Positions 9,422 to 19,275 of a stretch of 64,000 nt of DNA are shown here, one piece after another. Position 1 is the stretch's first letter. Every line of letters starts with the position of its first letter. The DNA comes from Ammoniphilus resinae. Lineage in GTDB: Bacteria; Bacillota; Bacilli; Aneurinibacillales; RAOX-1. The stretch lies in assembly GCF_017873965.1 (NCBI RefSeq), contig NZ_JAGGKT010000006.1, positions 168,495 through 232,494 of the forward strand, in the 5' to 3' direction. The notes below the pieces were generated by a model. The model saw only the letters and a program-made list of their open reading frames with translations, did no database searches and was not told the origin of the DNA. A program made the translations under genes and the position numbers.

Positions 9422-11314
9422 ATGAATCGGTTTTTCCGTAATACAGGTTTTTATTTACTAATATTCCTTGTTACCGTAGGGATCGTTAATTTTATTGCGA
9501 ACCAAGGAACTGAAACATCAAAAATGCCTTACAATGAGTTTCGGCAAAATCTTGAATCAGGGCAAGTATCAGAGATAATGGTTCGCCCTGACAGCGGAAC
9601 TTATTATATTGAGGGGAAATTGAAGAGCGGAGAGGTGTTTTTCACCAACGGTCCGTTATACAATAACACGGAACTGTTAAAGCAGATCGAAGCTGCCAAG
9701 GTGCAGAAGGAAGTGTATGAAGAGCAAAAAGGGGAATCTGTTTGGCTAACCTTTCTTACCTCCATCATTCCTTTTGTCATTATCTTTATTCTGTTTTTCT
9801 TCCTGCTAAACCAAGCCCAAGGTGGCGGAAGCCGCGTCATGAACTTTGGGAAGAGTAAAGCCAAGCTTTACAATGATGAAAAGAAAAAGGTCACCTTTAA
9901 CGATGTGGCCGGAGCAGACGAGGAAAAGGCTGAGCTTGAGGAAGTCGTAGAGTTCCTTAAGGACCCACGGAAATTTGCTCAATTGGGAGCAAGAATTCCC
10001 AAGGGTGTCCTACTTGTTGGTCCTCCCGGAACGGGTAAAACCTTGCTTGCTCGAGCCGTAGCTGGTGAAGCAGGTGTGCCGTTCTTTAGCATCAGTGGTT
10101 CTGACTTCGTGGAAATGTTTGTTGGTGTTGGTGCATCTCGGGTAAGGGACTTATTCGAGAATGCGAAGAAGAATGCACCTTGTATTATATTTATTGATGA
10201 GATTGATGCGGTAGGTCGTCAGCGTGGCGCCGGATTGGGCGGTGGTCATGACGAACGAGAACAAACACTGAACCAGTTGCTGGTGGAGATGGATGGATTC
10301 GGAGCGAATGAGGGAATTATTATCATTGCTGCGACCAACCGTCCAGACATTCTGGACCCTGCGTTGTTGCGTCCAGGACGTTTTGACCGCCAAATTACTG
10401 TGGATCGACCAGATGTAAAAGGCCGTTTCGCCGTACTGAAAGTTCATGCTCGAAACAAGCCTTTGGCAGAGAATGTGGATTTAGACGTCATCGCCAGAAG
10501 AACGCCTGGTTTTACAGGGGCTGACTTAGAGAACTTGTTGAACGAAGCTGCCTTGTTGTCAGCTCGTAAAGGGAAAAAGAAAATCGAGATGGTTGAAGTA
10601 GATGAAGCGATAGATCGAGTGATTGCTGGACCAGCCAAGAAATCTCGGGTTATCAGCGACGATGAGAAAAGACTGGTAGCCTACCATGAAGCAGGTCATA
10701 CCATTGTCGGCTACCATCTAGAACATGCTGATACGGTGCACAAGGTGACGATTATCCCAAGGGGAAGTGCAGGAGGCTACACAGTCATGCTGCCTAAAGA
10801 AGATCGTTATTTTGCTACACGTTCTGAACTTCTTGATAAGATTTCTGGTTTATTGGGTGGTCGTGTGGCCGAGGAGATTGTACTAAACGAAATTAGTACA
10901 GGTGCCCATAACGACTTTGAACGCGCAACCGGCATTGCTCGTCGCATGGTAACGGAATTTGGAATGAGTGACTTGCTTGGACCGATGCAGTTTGGACGTT
11001 CTCAAGGTCAAGTATTCTTAGGTCGCGATTTTGGCCACGAACGTGATTACAGTGAAAATACCTCACAGAGAATTGATGAGGAAATTCAGCGAATTATCCG
11101 TGAAGAATATAAGCGAACGAAAGACCTTCTTACGAAATATCGTGATCACCTTGAAATTGTTGCGCAAACCTTGCTGACAGTGGAAACACTTGATGCCGAG
11201 CAGATTAAGCAATTGATTGAAAACGGACGCTTGGAGCCGAAACAGATCACAGTGAAAAACGAAGAGGGTGGAGATGTCAAAGTACAGATCCAGCCCAAGA
11301 AGGATGAACAATAG
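9422..11314 (+). CDS. ftsH: ATP-dependent membrane zinc protease FtsH
   Basis: A 630-residue membrane AAA protease. Two transmembrane helices (about 8-26 and 110-132) flank an extracytoplasmic domain. The AAA domain has Walker A GPPGTGKT (200-207), Walker B IIFIDEID (255-262) and the second region of homology; the peptidase domain has the zinc motif HEAGH (422-426). FtsH degrades misfolded membrane proteins and regulatory substrates such as Spo0M/Spo0E in Bacillus. The start has a strong AGGAGGT. It ends at a clear terminator and is not joined to the nad genes. Confidence 0.97.
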   Translation: MNRFFRNTGFYLLIFLVTVGIVNFIANQGTETSKMPYNEFRQNLESGQVSEIMVRPDSGTYYIEGKLKSGEVFFTNGPLYNNTELLKQIEAAKVQKEVYEEQKGESVWLTFLTSIIPFVIIFILFFFLLNQAQGGGSRVMNFGKSKAKLYNDEKKKVTFNDVAGADEEKAELEEVVEFLKDPRKFAQLGARIPKGVLLVGPPGTGKTLLARAVAGEAGVPFFSISGSDFVEMFVGVGASRVRDLFENAKKNAPCIIFIDEIDAVGRQRGAGLGGGHDEREQTLNQLLVEMDGFGANEGIIIIAATNRPDILDPALLRPGRFDRQITVDRPDVKGRFAVLKVHARNKPLAENVDLDVIARRTPGFTGADLENLLNEAALLSARKGKKKIEMVEVDEAIDRVIAGPAKKSRVISDDEKRLVAYHEAGHTIVGYHLEHADTVHKVTIIPRGSAGGYTVMLPKEDRYFATRSELLDKISGLLGGRVAEEIVLNEISTGAHNDFERATGIARRMVTEFGMSDLLGPMQFGRSQGQVFLGRDFGHERDYSENTSQRIDEEIQRIIREEYKRTKDLLTKYRDHLEIVAQTLLTVETLDAEQIKQLIENGRLEPKQITVKNEEGGDVKVQIQPKKDEQ

Positions 11315-11323
11315 TAATTATGA

Positions 11324-11361
11324 AGACCCATTAGTGTGTATTTTCACTGATGGGTCTTTTC
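11324..11361 (+). terminator. Intrinsic terminator of ftsH
   Basis: AGACCCATTAGTG (11324-11336) pairs with CACTGATGGGTCT (11345-11357), followed by TTTT. Confidence 0.85.
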
Positions 11362-11448
11362 GTTGTGATTTAGGGGATTTGGGGCCGTTAAAAGGGTATA
11401 GAGGGCTATAGCAATGAGAGGAGACATCTACAGGTAGCGTTTTCATTA

Positions 11449-11477
11449 TTGACAAAAAGAGCGCCTCGGTCTACAAT
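11449..11477 (+). promoter_or_regulatory. nadA promoter
   Basis: TTGACA (11449-11454), 17 bp, TACAAT (11472-11477). Twenty bp downstream an inverted repeat TCTATT-11 nt-AATAGA (11497-11519) could be an operator, for example for the NAD repressor NiaR; I cannot show that it matches that site. Confidence 0.75.
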
Positions 11478-11564
11478 TCAGTCATAAAAAATTAGGTCTA
11501 TTCTGTGACTGTTAATAGATATTTTTAAAAAATAAAGCAGTTGGGGATTTGAGGAGGGAGATCA

Positions 11565-12515
11565 ATGGAGGCTTTAGCGTTAGCAAAGAAGGCCGAGCGA
11601 AATAAGGAATTGAAGGAGAAAATTCTTCGCCTGAAAAAAGAACGCAACGCCATTATTTTAGCGCATTATTACCAACGTCCAGAAATTCAAGAAATTGCCG
11701 ATTTTTTAGGGGATTCTTTTGGACTGGCCCAGAAGGCTAAAACGACCGATGCTGATGTGATTGTTTTTTGTGGGGTTCACTTTATGGGAGAAAGTGCAAA
11801 AATTCTTTCTCCGGATAAAACGGTCTTAATACCGGATGAACGTGCTGGCTGTCCGATGGCAGATATGGTCAATGTGGAAGGTCTGCGTAAACTGAAGGCC
11901 CAACATCCAAATGCAAAGGTTGTAGCTTACATTAATACCTCTGCGGATGTAAAGGCAGAGACCTATGTGTGCTGTACATCGTCCAATGCCAAAAAGGTTA
12001 TCGAAAACATTGATGCGGAAGAGATAATCTGGGTACCGGATAAAAATTTGGGTCATTATGTATCACAATTTACCGATAAAAAGATGTACATCTGGGAAGG
12101 GTACTGCAATACACATGATCAATTATCCGTGGAAGATGTTACCCGCTTGAAGCAAGAACATCCAAATGCCCAATTTGTAGTACATCCTGAATGCAAACCA
12201 GAGGTAGTTGCGATGGGGGATTATGTTGGAAGCACAACGGGCATCTTAAAATATTGCCGGGAGTCTGAGCACGATGAATTTATCGTCGGAACCGAGGACG
12301 GCGTATTATATCGTCTTAGTCAAGACAGCCCGAACAAGAAGTTTTATTTTGCTTCCAAGTATTTGGTTTGTCCAAATATGAAGGTAAATAACCTAAAAAA
12401 GATTGCAGAATGCCTAGAAACTATGAAGCCGCAAATCTATGTTCCACCACATGTCGCGGACGCGGCTCGGGAATCCTTGGAGCGGATGTTGCAATTTCAG
12501 GCTGAAATACAATAA
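11565..12515 (+). CDS. nadA: Quinolinate synthase A
   Basis: A 316-residue NadA: condenses iminoaspartate with dihydroxyacetone phosphate to quinolinate. The three expected 4Fe-4S ligands are present as C96 (AGCPMAD), C210 (HPEC) and C269 (CPNM), as are the substrate-site AHYYQ and GDS motifs. The length is shorter than the roughly 368-residue B. subtilis NadA, as in other compact NadA proteins. The gene has its own promoter and is followed by a strong terminator before nadB. Confidence 0.95.
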   Translation: MEALALAKKAERNKELKEKILRLKKERNAIILAHYYQRPEIQEIADFLGDSFGLAQKAKTTDADVIVFCGVHFMGESAKILSPDKTVLIPDERAGCPMADMVNVEGLRKLKAQHPNAKVVAYINTSADVKAETYVCCTSSNAKKVIENIDAEEIIWVPDKNLGHYVSQFTDKKMYIWEGYCNTHDQLSVEDVTRLKQEHPNAQFVVHPECKPEVVAMGDYVGSTTGILKYCRESEHDEFIVGTEDGVLYRLSQDSPNKKFYFASKYLVCPNMKVNNLKKIAECLETMKPQIYVPPHVADAARESLERMLQFQAEIQ

Positions 12516-12549
12516 AGGGAACAATAAATTCTGGTTACTTTTAAGGAAG

Positions 12550-12591
12550 AAGTATAAAATAGTGGTAAATTCACTATTTTATACTTTTTTT
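12550..12591 (+). terminator. Perfect terminator between nadA and nadB
   Basis: AAGTATAAAATAGTG (12550-12564) pairs perfectly with CACTATTTTATACTT (12572-12586) around a 7-nt loop, followed by five further T. The 15-bp stem is AT-rich. It lies 20 bp before nadB, so nadBC either depend on read-through or have a promoter I did not resolve. Confidence 0.88.
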
Positions 12592-12611
12592 GCATAGAAG
12601 GGGAAAATACT

Positions 12612-14225
12612 ATGGTACCTCGCTACCTGATTGATTTTAAGATGCAGGATCTCGAAAAATTAAATACAGAAGTCATCATTATTGGTTCTGGAATTGCCGG
12701 TCTGTATACAGCACTCAAAACAGCAGAACACTCTGACGTGACCCTCATCTGCAAGGAAGGTTTATTGGAAAGTAATACCCGTTATGCTCAGGGCGGAATT
12801 GCTGCGGTGATTACCGAGAAGGATTCTATCGCCCTCCACCGTCAGGATACGCTAATCGCAGGAGCAGGACTCTGTTCGCATGAAGCTGTGGATGTTTTGG
12901 TGAATGAGGGTCCCGAAGGAGTCTATGAGTTAATACGTTATGGTACGGTATTTGATAAAGAAGGGAACCAGTTGGCTTTGACCAAAGAGGGGGCACATAG
13001 TGAACGAAGGATCCTTCACGCTAATGGAGATTCGACGGGTGCAGAGATTGTCAGGGCTCTTTCCAGGGAGGTAAGAGAAAATCCCCGCATACATATTTTA
13101 GAGCACCACTTTGCTATAGATTTGGTGACTAAGGATGGGGAATGTCGGGGTGTGATTGTACTAACTCCGCTTGGTAAACGGTTATATATTGACGCCAAGG
13201 CAACCGTTCTTGCAGCTGGGGGTGCAGGCCAATTATATCGTTATACAACGAACCCAGAGGTAGCTACTGGGGATGGGATCGCCATGGCCTATCGAGCTGG
13301 AGCTCTGATAAAGGATGTCGAATTTATACAATTTCATCCCACCTCTTTATGCTACCCTGGAGCGCCGCGGTTCTTGATCTCTGAGGCGGTTCGTGGAGAA
13401 GGGGCAGTCTTGCGCAATATCAACGGTGAGCGGTTTATGGAGAAGTACCATCCTGGGTTAGAACTAGCCCCACGCGATATCGTGGCAAGAGCCATCGTTT
13501 CAGAAATGGAACAGAATGAATCGACTTTCGTCTATCTAGATATTACGCACGAATCTGAAGACTTAATTAAGCACAGGTTCCCAACCATTTACCAGGTTTG
13601 TTTGCAATACGGGTTGAATATGGTTACGGATTGGATCCCCGTTGCACCAGCTGCGCACTATATGATGGGTGGAGTTAAAACCGGTTTATGGGGAGAAACC
13701 AGTGTTGCTCGATTGTTCGCTTGTGGAGAGGTTTCCTGTACAGGAGTCCATGGGGCAAACCGCTTGGCCAGCAATTCCCTTTCGGAAGCGATTGTTTTTG
13801 GAAAACGGATCGCCCAGAGAATCAAACAACTCACACCGATAAAACAGCCTATTGAGTCTCTCTCCTTTTCTATAATGAGAGAGAAAGAAATGAAGGAAGA
13901 GGAAACCTTGGTAGAGAGATTGAAGCTGCAAAAACTAATGGTGAGGCAGGTTGGTTTAAAGCGGGATAAAATGAGATTAGAAAAAGCCCTGAAAGAACTT
14001 GAGAAGGACAGCAAACATTTTCGGAAACTTCTTAAGGGTCACAAGGAGTTTGAATATTTGAATATGTTAACCTGTGCCATGCTCTCGGCCAAAGCTGCCT
14101 TATTGCGGGAAGAAAGTCGTGGGGGGCACTATCGTGATGATTTTCCGGAACGTGATGATGAAATCTGGCGGAAACATATTCTTCATTCGATTGAGGAAGG
14201 GATTAAAGAGGAGATGTTTGTATGA
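12612..14225 (+). CDS. nadB: L-aspartate oxidase
   Basis: A 537-residue flavoprotein with the N-terminal FAD-binding motif GSGIAGLYTAL, the TRYAQGGIAA signature of the succinate dehydrogenase/fumarate reductase/NadB family, and a helical C-terminal domain. It oxidises aspartate to iminoaspartate, the substrate of NadA. The ATG at 12612 follows AGAAGGGG. The gene overlaps nadC by 4 bp. Confidence 0.95.
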   Translation: MVPRYLIDFKMQDLEKLNTEVIIIGSGIAGLYTALKTAEHSDVTLICKEGLLESNTRYAQGGIAAVITEKDSIALHRQDTLIAGAGLCSHEAVDVLVNEGPEGVYELIRYGTVFDKEGNQLALTKEGAHSERRILHANGDSTGAEIVRALSREVRENPRIHILEHHFAIDLVTKDGECRGVIVLTPLGKRLYIDAKATVLAAGGAGQLYRYTTNPEVATGDGIAMAYRAGALIKDVEFIQFHPTSLCYPGAPRFLISEAVRGEGAVLRNINGERFMEKYHPGLELAPRDIVARAIVSEMEQNESTFVYLDITHESEDLIKHRFPTIYQVCLQYGLNMVTDWIPVAPAAHYMMGGVKTGLWGETSVARLFACGEVSCTGVHGANRLASNSLSEAIVFGKRIAQRIKQLTPIKQPIESLSFSIMREKEMKEEETLVERLKLQKLMVRQVGLKRDKMRLEKALKELEKDSKHFRKLLKGHKEFEYLNMLTCAMLSAKAALLREESRGGHYRDDFPERDDEIWRKHILHSIEEGIKEEMFV

Positions 14226-15076
14226 TGATGAATAAGAAAATACTGGTTAAGAAAATCGAAGAATGGCTGGAAGAAGACATTGGACAAGGAGATATTTCCG
14301 TACTGTCTACGGTACCTAGGGACGAAAGCGCTACGGGAATCATCTATGCCAAGGATCAAGGGGTTATCGCCGGGTTGGAGGTTGCCCGTCTGGTGTTTGA
14401 AACATGGGATTCAAGCCTTGCGTTTAAATCCACGATGGAGGACGGACAGGCGGTTGACAAAGGGGATGTCATCGCAGAAGTATCAGGCCCTGCCGGATCG
14501 ATCCTCACAGCAGAACGCTTAGCCTTGAACCTGTTGCAGCGTTTATCAGGTATTGCCACGATGACCCATCGATATGTTGAAAGGGCACAACAAGGAAATC
14601 CCAAGGTGAGAATAGTTGATACTCGTAAAACAACTCCCGGAATGAGAATGCTGGAGAAATACGCTGTTCGAATGGGCGGCGGGCATAATCATCGATTCGG
14701 CTTATTCGACGCGGTGATGATCAAGGACAACCATATTAAAGCAGCCGGAGGGATCGGGCAAGCTGTCGAATCAGCTAAACAATACATACCACATACTGTA
14801 AAAGTGGAAGTGGAAGTGGAATCGCTTGAGCAATTAAAAGAAGCAGTGGCAGCTAAGGCAGATATCATTATGCTTGACAACATGGGCCTAGATGAGATGA
14901 GGGAAGCCGTTCAATTAGTAAATGGACAAGCTGTGTTGGAGGCCTCTGGAGGCATCACCCTGGATACAATTGAGGAGATTGCCGCAACTGGTGTAGATAT
15001 TATTTCTTCAGGAGCGCTTACCCATTCTGTGAAGGCGCTGGATATTAGCCTTGATTTAAATCAGAGAAAAAGATAA
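14222..15076 (+). CDS. nadC: Nicotinate-nucleotide pyrophosphorylase (carboxylating)
   Basis: A 284-residue quinolinate phosphoribosyltransferase with DTRKTTPGMR and EASGGI motifs. It converts quinolinate and PRPP to nicotinate mononucleotide, completing de novo NAD synthesis started by NadB and NadA. Three ATG codons stand in tandem at 14222; the first is 8 nt from AGGAG. Translationally coupled to nadB. Confidence 0.95.
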   Translation: MMMNKKILVKKIEEWLEEDIGQGDISVLSTVPRDESATGIIYAKDQGVIAGLEVARLVFETWDSSLAFKSTMEDGQAVDKGDVIAEVSGPAGSILTAERLALNLLQRLSGIATMTHRYVERAQQGNPKVRIVDTRKTTPGMRMLEKYAVRMGGGHNHRFGLFDAVMIKDNHIKAAGGIGQAVESAKQYIPHTVKVEVEVESLEQLKEAVAAKADIIMLDNMGLDEMREAVQLVNGQAVLEASGGITLDTIEEIAATGVDIISSGALTHSVKALDISLDLNQRKR

Positions 15077-15093
15077 GTTGTGGAGGAACTTAA

Positions 15094-15867
15094 ATGATTC
15101 TTGTCATAGATGTAGGAAACACGAATATTGTCTTCGGTGTGTTTCGGGGGGAAGAGCTAATCCATGATTGGCGGATTGCCACGGATCGTAATAAGACAGA
15201 TGATGAATATGGGATTTTGATAAAATGCTTGTTTCGCGATGCCGGACTTGAAGTGAACATGATTGATGGCGTTATTATGTCATCTGTTGTACCGCCCATT
15301 ATGTTTGCGTTAGAGCATATGGTGGAAAAATATTTTCATCAAAAGCCATTGGTCATTGGCCCCGGAACAAAAACAGGCTTAAATATCAAAGCAGAAAACC
15401 CCCGTGAAGTTGGGGCTGACCGCATTGTCAACGCGGTTGCAGCGGTTCATCATTATGGCACTCCTTTAATTGTTGTTGATTTTGGAACGGCAACAACCTT
15501 CTGTTATATTGATGAAAAAGGAAACTGGGCGGGCGGAGCGATTGCCCCAGGTATCAATATTTCCACAGAGGCATTGTATAACCGGGCGGCCAAGCTGCCG
15601 CGAATTGAAATTGCCAAGCCGCCAACAATCCTCGGTAAGAATACTGTAACAGCGATGCAAGCGGGTGCTTTTTACGGATTTGTCGGGCAGGTCAATGAAA
15701 TTGTCGGACGTATGAAGGAGGAGTCCGGTACAGATGCAAAGGTGATCGCCACAGGTGGATTATCTGAGCTATTACAGGAAGAGACCACATCCATTGACAA
15801 AATTGATTTAATGTTAACCCTGAAGGGATTAAAGCTGATTTATGAGCGTAACAGAAAGGAAAGATAA
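15094..15867 (+). CDS. coaX: Type III pantothenate kinase
   Basis: A 257-residue CoaX of the ASKHA superfamily, with the phosphate-binding DVGNTN at residues 5-10, GADR and DFGTATT motifs. It phosphorylates pantothenate, the first step of coenzyme A synthesis, and unlike CoaA is not inhibited by CoA. It begins 17 bp after nadC, and coaX-hslO adjacency is conserved in Bacillales. Confidence 0.95.
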   Translation: MILVIDVGNTNIVFGVFRGEELIHDWRIATDRNKTDDEYGILIKCLFRDAGLEVNMIDGVIMSSVVPPIMFALEHMVEKYFHQKPLVIGPGTKTGLNIKAENPREVGADRIVNAVAAVHHYGTPLIVVDFGTATTFCYIDEKGNWAGGAIAPGINISTEALYNRAAKLPRIEIAKPPTILGKNTVTAMQAGAFYGFVGQVNEIVGRMKEESGTDAKVIATGGLSELLQEETTSIDKIDLMLTLKGLKLIYERNRKER

Positions 15868-15873
15868 ACGTTT

Positions 15874-16761
15874 ATGCAGGAAAACAAGGATTACCTCGTT
15901 CGAGGCATCTCCCGAAATGGAAAGGTACGTGCGTTAGCCATCCGGTCAACTGGGATTGTCGAAGAATTAAGGAAAAAGAACGATACGTGGCCTGTAGCTA
16001 GTGCGGCCTTAGGCAGATCGGTTTCAGCCGGGGCGATGATGGGAGCTATGCTAAAGGGCAATGAACGGCTCAGCATCCAGATCAAGGGCGGTGGTCCCAT
16101 CGGAACAATTTTTGTGGATGCCAATGCAAAGGGAGAAGTGAGAGGAACCGTTTCCAATCCACATGTTCATTTTCCTCTTAATGAAAAGGGCAAACTGGAC
16201 GTTGCTGCTGCAGTCGGAGTAGAGGGTTCATTAGTCGTGACCAAGGATCTTGGATTAAAAGATCCTTATCACGGAAGTGTGGAACTGATTTCAGGAGAGA
16301 TTGGCGAGGATTTCACCTATTATTTTGCGAAATCAGAGCAGACCCCTTCCGCTGTCGGTGTTGGCGTGTTGGTGAACCCGGACAACTCAATTAAAGCAGC
16401 TGGAGGATTTATCATTCAGTTGCTGCCAGGCATTAAAGATGAGGAAATAAATGAAATTGAAAACATGTTGGGACAGATTTCCCCTGTTTCAACCATGATT
16501 GACGAAGGATTATCACCCGAAGAAATTCTCGAACAGGTTTTAGGGAATGACCTGACCATTTTAAAGGAAATGGATATCATTTTTTCTTGTCATTGTTCCG
16601 AAGAACGAGTAGAAAATGCCTTAATCAGCATGGGCTATGATGAATTAAAAAGCTTGATTGAAGAACAAGGGAAGGCGGATGTGACCTGTCATTTCTGCAA
16701 CGAAAAGTATGAATTGGATAAAGAAAGATTAGAAGGCTTGCTCGCTTCCATACAGAAATAA
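15874..16761 (+). CDS. hslO: Redox-regulated chaperone Hsp33
   Basis: A 295-residue Hsp33 with the C-terminal zinc switch CxC (C239, C241) and CxxC (C272, C275). Under oxidative stress the cysteines form disulphides, zinc is lost and the chaperone holdase is activated. Starts 6 bp after coaX and is probably in the same transcript. Confidence 0.95.
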   Translation: MQENKDYLVRGISRNGKVRALAIRSTGIVEELRKKNDTWPVASAALGRSVSAGAMMGAMLKGNERLSIQIKGGGPIGTIFVDANAKGEVRGTVSNPHVHFPLNEKGKLDVAAAVGVEGSLVVTKDLGLKDPYHGSVELISGEIGEDFTYYFAKSEQTPSAVGVGVLVNPDNSIKAAGGFIIQLLPGIKDEEINEIENMLGQISPVSTMIDEGLSPEEILEQVLGNDLTILKEMDIIFSCHCSEERVENALISMGYDELKSLIEEQGKADVTCHFCNEKYELDKERLEGLLASIQK

Positions 16762-16779
16762 ATCGAGAGGAAAACTGCC

Positions 16780-17664
16780 GTGAGGAATGTAAAGGTATTA
16801 TGGGGAATAATCGGCTGTCTCATTTTGTTTATTTTAGTCGGAACATGGAAATATAGCGAATTGGCGGGTACTCGAAAAGTTGCGGTGATTGGCGGCAAAG
16901 CCATTTCGGAAGGCGTTTGGGTCGATCAGCTAAAGGCGCAGTATGGAACATTGGTCCTCAATCAAATGATTGACAGGCAGGTCGTTTCTTTGTATGCAGA
17001 ACAAAACGGCGTGTCTGTCACCGAGGAAGAGTTGGATCTAGAATTAGAAAAATTGCAGAAAGATCGAACAGATCAGTTAGGAATGCTCGATCAATTCATA
17101 CAGGTTAGCAAGAAGGATTCACAGGCGCTTAGAGAGGAATTGCGCCACTATTTGTTGTTAGAGAAGATTGCCACACAGGACATTCGCATTGATGACAAAG
17201 AGGCTTACCAATACTACGAGAAAAATCGGGAAAAGTACAACCAGCCGCCATTGGTACGGATTTCCGCTATATATGTAAACAGCAAGGTGGAGGCGGAGCA
17301 GGTTGTTCAGGAGTTAAAAAAGGGAGCAAACTTTCCAACGCTAGCCAAAGAACGTTCCTCCGATATTTATTCCGCGTCGAGCGGCGGGGATTTAGGGTGG
17401 ATTTCCCTGGTGGACGGGGATCTCCCTCCGGAAATATTAGATGAAGCTGCAGCATTAGAAGAGGGCCAAATTAGTTCAACGATCCCTTTGGAAAGAGGAT
17501 ATGCAGTGATTCAAGCGGTCAAAAAGAAAGAAGCGATCATTCGGACGTATGAGGATGTGAAAGACGAGTTGAAAAGAGAGCTCGCTTTAAATCAGGTAGG
17601 ACCTTTGGAAAATGTCCTGCAAACATTGAAGAAGGGACTCGGTGTTCAAGTATTGTATAAATAG
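16780..17664 (+). CDS. Membrane-anchored PpiC-type peptidyl-prolyl isomerase (PrsA/YacD-like)
   Basis: A 294-residue protein with an uncleaved-looking N-terminal transmembrane helix (about 7-25), a SurA-N-like helical region (about 50-130) and a parvulin PPIC domain (about 150-250, with SSGGDLGW and ERGYAVIQ). It has no lipobox cysteine, unlike PrsA. The position after hslO matches B. subtilis yacD. Expected role: extracytoplasmic foldase for secreted proteins. The start is GTG, 9 nt after GAGAGG. Confidence 0.85.
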   Translation: MRNVKVLWGIIGCLILFILVGTWKYSELAGTRKVAVIGGKAISEGVWVDQLKAQYGTLVLNQMIDRQVVSLYAEQNGVSVTEEELDLELEKLQKDRTDQLGMLDQFIQVSKKDSQALREELRHYLLLEKIATQDIRIDDKEAYQYYEKNREKYNQPPLVRISAIYVNSKVEAEQVVQELKKGANFPTLAKERSSDIYSASSGGDLGWISLVDGDLPPEILDEAAALEEGQISSTIPLERGYAVIQAVKKKEAIIRTYEDVKDELKRELALNQVGPLENVLQTLKKGLGVQVLYK

Positions 17665-17669
17665 TAGAA

Positions 17670-17699
17670 TTGACAGGGAAAGACGTTTAGGAGTATAAT
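17670..17699 (+). promoter_or_regulatory. cysK promoter
   Basis: TTGACA (17670-17675), 18 bp, TATAAT (17694-17699). The following leader up to the ribosome binding site (ACCTACTATAATACTCGG) may hold a CymR-type operator, since CymR controls cysK in B. subtilis; I do not recognise the motif with confidence. Confidence 0.8.
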
Positions 17700-17743
17700 T
17701 TCTATAAAACCTACTATAATACTCGGTATTGGAGGAAGTCGGA

Positions 17744-18676
17744 ATGAAAGTAGCGAATTCTATTCTCGATCTAATTGGAGATACTCCCCTTGTCAAATTG
17801 AACCGTGTTGTGGATGAGGATGCGGCAGATATATACTTGAAGCTCGAATTTTTCAATCCTGGAAGCAGTGTAAAAGACAGAATCGCCATGGCTATGGTTG
17901 AAAGTGCTGAAGCAGAAGGTCTACTGAAGCCAGGGTATACAATCATTGAGCCAACTAGTGGAAACACAGGAATTGGTTTAGCAATGGTAGCAGCAGCAAA
18001 AGGGTATCAAGCTATTTTAGTTATGCCAGAAACAATGAGTATGGAACGCCGTAACCTACTTCGTGCTTACGGAGCTAAACTCGTGCTGACTCCTGGAGCG
18101 GAAGGAATGGGTGGAGCGATTCGCAAGGCACAGGAACTTCTAAAGGAAACACCAAATTCCTTTATGCCACAACAATTTGAAAATCAGGCCAATCCGAAAA
18201 TTCACCGAGAAACAACAGGGAAAGAACTAGTTGCCCAAGCCAAAGAGATGGGTGGAATCGATGCGTTTGTATCCGGAATCGGAACCGGCGGAACCATCAC
18301 AGGTGCGGGAGGAATTCTAAAAGAAAATTTCCCAAACATTCAAATTGTCGCTGTCGAACCAGCAGCATCCGCGGTCCTTTCCGGCGGGAACCCTGGCCCA
18401 CACAAAATCCAAGGGTTAGGAGCTGGCTTTATTCCGGCAACCTTGAATACAGAAGTCTACGATGAGATTATAAAAGTAGAAAATGAGCAGGCCTTCGAAA
18501 CTTCTCGCCGTGTTGCCGTAGAAGAAGGGATCCTAGGCGGAATTTCCGCCGGTGCAGCCATCTTTGCTGCACAGCAGGTAGCGAAGAAACTTGGCAAAGG
18601 TAAAAAAGTGGTTGCCATTATCCCGGATAATGGGGAGAGATATTTGAGCACACCTTTGTATCAATTTGAAGAATAG
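17744..18676 (+). CDS. cysK: Cysteine synthase A (O-acetylserine sulfhydrylase)
   Basis: A 310-residue PLP enzyme with the active lysine K44 in NPGSSVKDR and the phosphate loop PTSGNTG. It makes cysteine from O-acetylserine and sulfide, downstream of CysE encoded at 41393. The ATG at 17744 is 8 nt from GGAGG. It has its own promoter and terminator, so it is monocistronic. Confidence 0.96.
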   Translation: MKVANSILDLIGDTPLVKLNRVVDEDAADIYLKLEFFNPGSSVKDRIAMAMVESAEAEGLLKPGYTIIEPTSGNTGIGLAMVAAAKGYQAILVMPETMSMERRNLLRAYGAKLVLTPGAEGMGGAIRKAQELLKETPNSFMPQQFENQANPKIHRETTGKELVAQAKEMGGIDAFVSGIGTGGTITGAGGILKENFPNIQIVAVEPAASAVLSGGNPGPHKIQGLGAGFIPATLNTEVYDEIIKVENEQAFETSRRVAVEEGILGGISAGAAIFAAQQVAKKLGKGKKVVAIIPDNGERYLSTPLYQFEE

Positions 18677-18689
18677 ATCTAGTTTTTGT

Positions 18690-18717
18690 AAAGCCGGATG
18701 ATGTGTCCGGCTTTTTT
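18690..18717 (+). terminator. Intrinsic terminator of cysK
   Basis: AAAGCCGGA pairs with TCCGGCTTT around a 7-nt loop, with a run of six T. Confidence 0.92.
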
Positions 18718-18794
18718 GCTGTCGGAAAATGTTTTCCCCCACTAAACTTTTTTCTTCACGAAATCGACAATATATGTAATAATACACTATGCAT

Positions 18795-18818
18795 AAATAT
18801 TTCTTATACGAAATATTT
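18795..18818 (+). promoter_or_regulatory. Inverted repeat operator upstream of marR-type gene
   Basis: AAATATTTC-TTATAC-GAAATATTT is a perfect 9-bp inverted repeat with a 6-bp spacer, 20 bp before the start of the MarR-family gene. MarR regulators usually bind such palindromes in their own promoters, so this is the likely autoregulatory operator. I could not fix the -35 and -10 of the promoter. Confidence 0.65.
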
Positions 18819-18837
18819 TAGGAAAGGGGTCAGGTGA

Positions 18838-19275
18838 TTGGACAATGGATTAAACATGAGGGTCTTACTTAACAGATTGAAGAAATATCTGCAAATATTA
18901 GTGACAAAGGATCTGGAGGAATTCGGTTTAACTGCACCGCAGCTCTTTGTGATTAAACAGATTTATCATGAACCCAAAACGATCGGCCAAATCAGTAAAG
19001 CGCTTGGGTTATCCTACAGTACGGTGTCGGGAATTGTTGATCGATTGGAAAGGGAAAGCTTTGTTAGGCGGATTCGCGATGAGCGAGATCGGCGTGTGGT
19101 TTGGATCGAAAAAGCCGAAAAGTTGGATGAAATCCAAAACCAGGTCCCATATTTTCAGGATGATTTTTATATTCAACTGTTTGAGGGGATCCCAGAAGAC
19201 AAGATGAAGCAGATCAAAGAAAGTCTTCAGCTATTGGTGTCAGAATTAGAGAAGAAGGTAGAGGAGAAGGAATGA
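18838..19275 (+). CDS. MarR-family transcriptional regulator of the efflux cassette
   Basis: A 145-residue winged-helix protein. The recognition region IGQISKALGLSYSTVSGIVDRL and the wing RDERDRRVVW (residues 48-82) are typical MarR. It opens a four-gene cassette with two membrane fusion proteins and an MFS pump, resembling the yhbI-yhbJ-yhcA arrangement of B. subtilis, so it probably represses that cassette in response to a toxic ligand. The start is TTG at 18838, 8 nt from AGGGG; ATG 18856 is the alternative. It overlaps the next gene by 4 bp. Confidence 0.85.
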   Translation: MDNGLNMRVLLNRLKKYLQILVTKDLEEFGLTAPQLFVIKQIYHEPKTIGQISKALGLSYSTVSGIVDRLERESFVRRIRDERDRRVVWIEKAEKLDEIQNQVPYFQDDFYIQLFEGIPEDKMKQIKESLQLLVSELEKKVEEKE

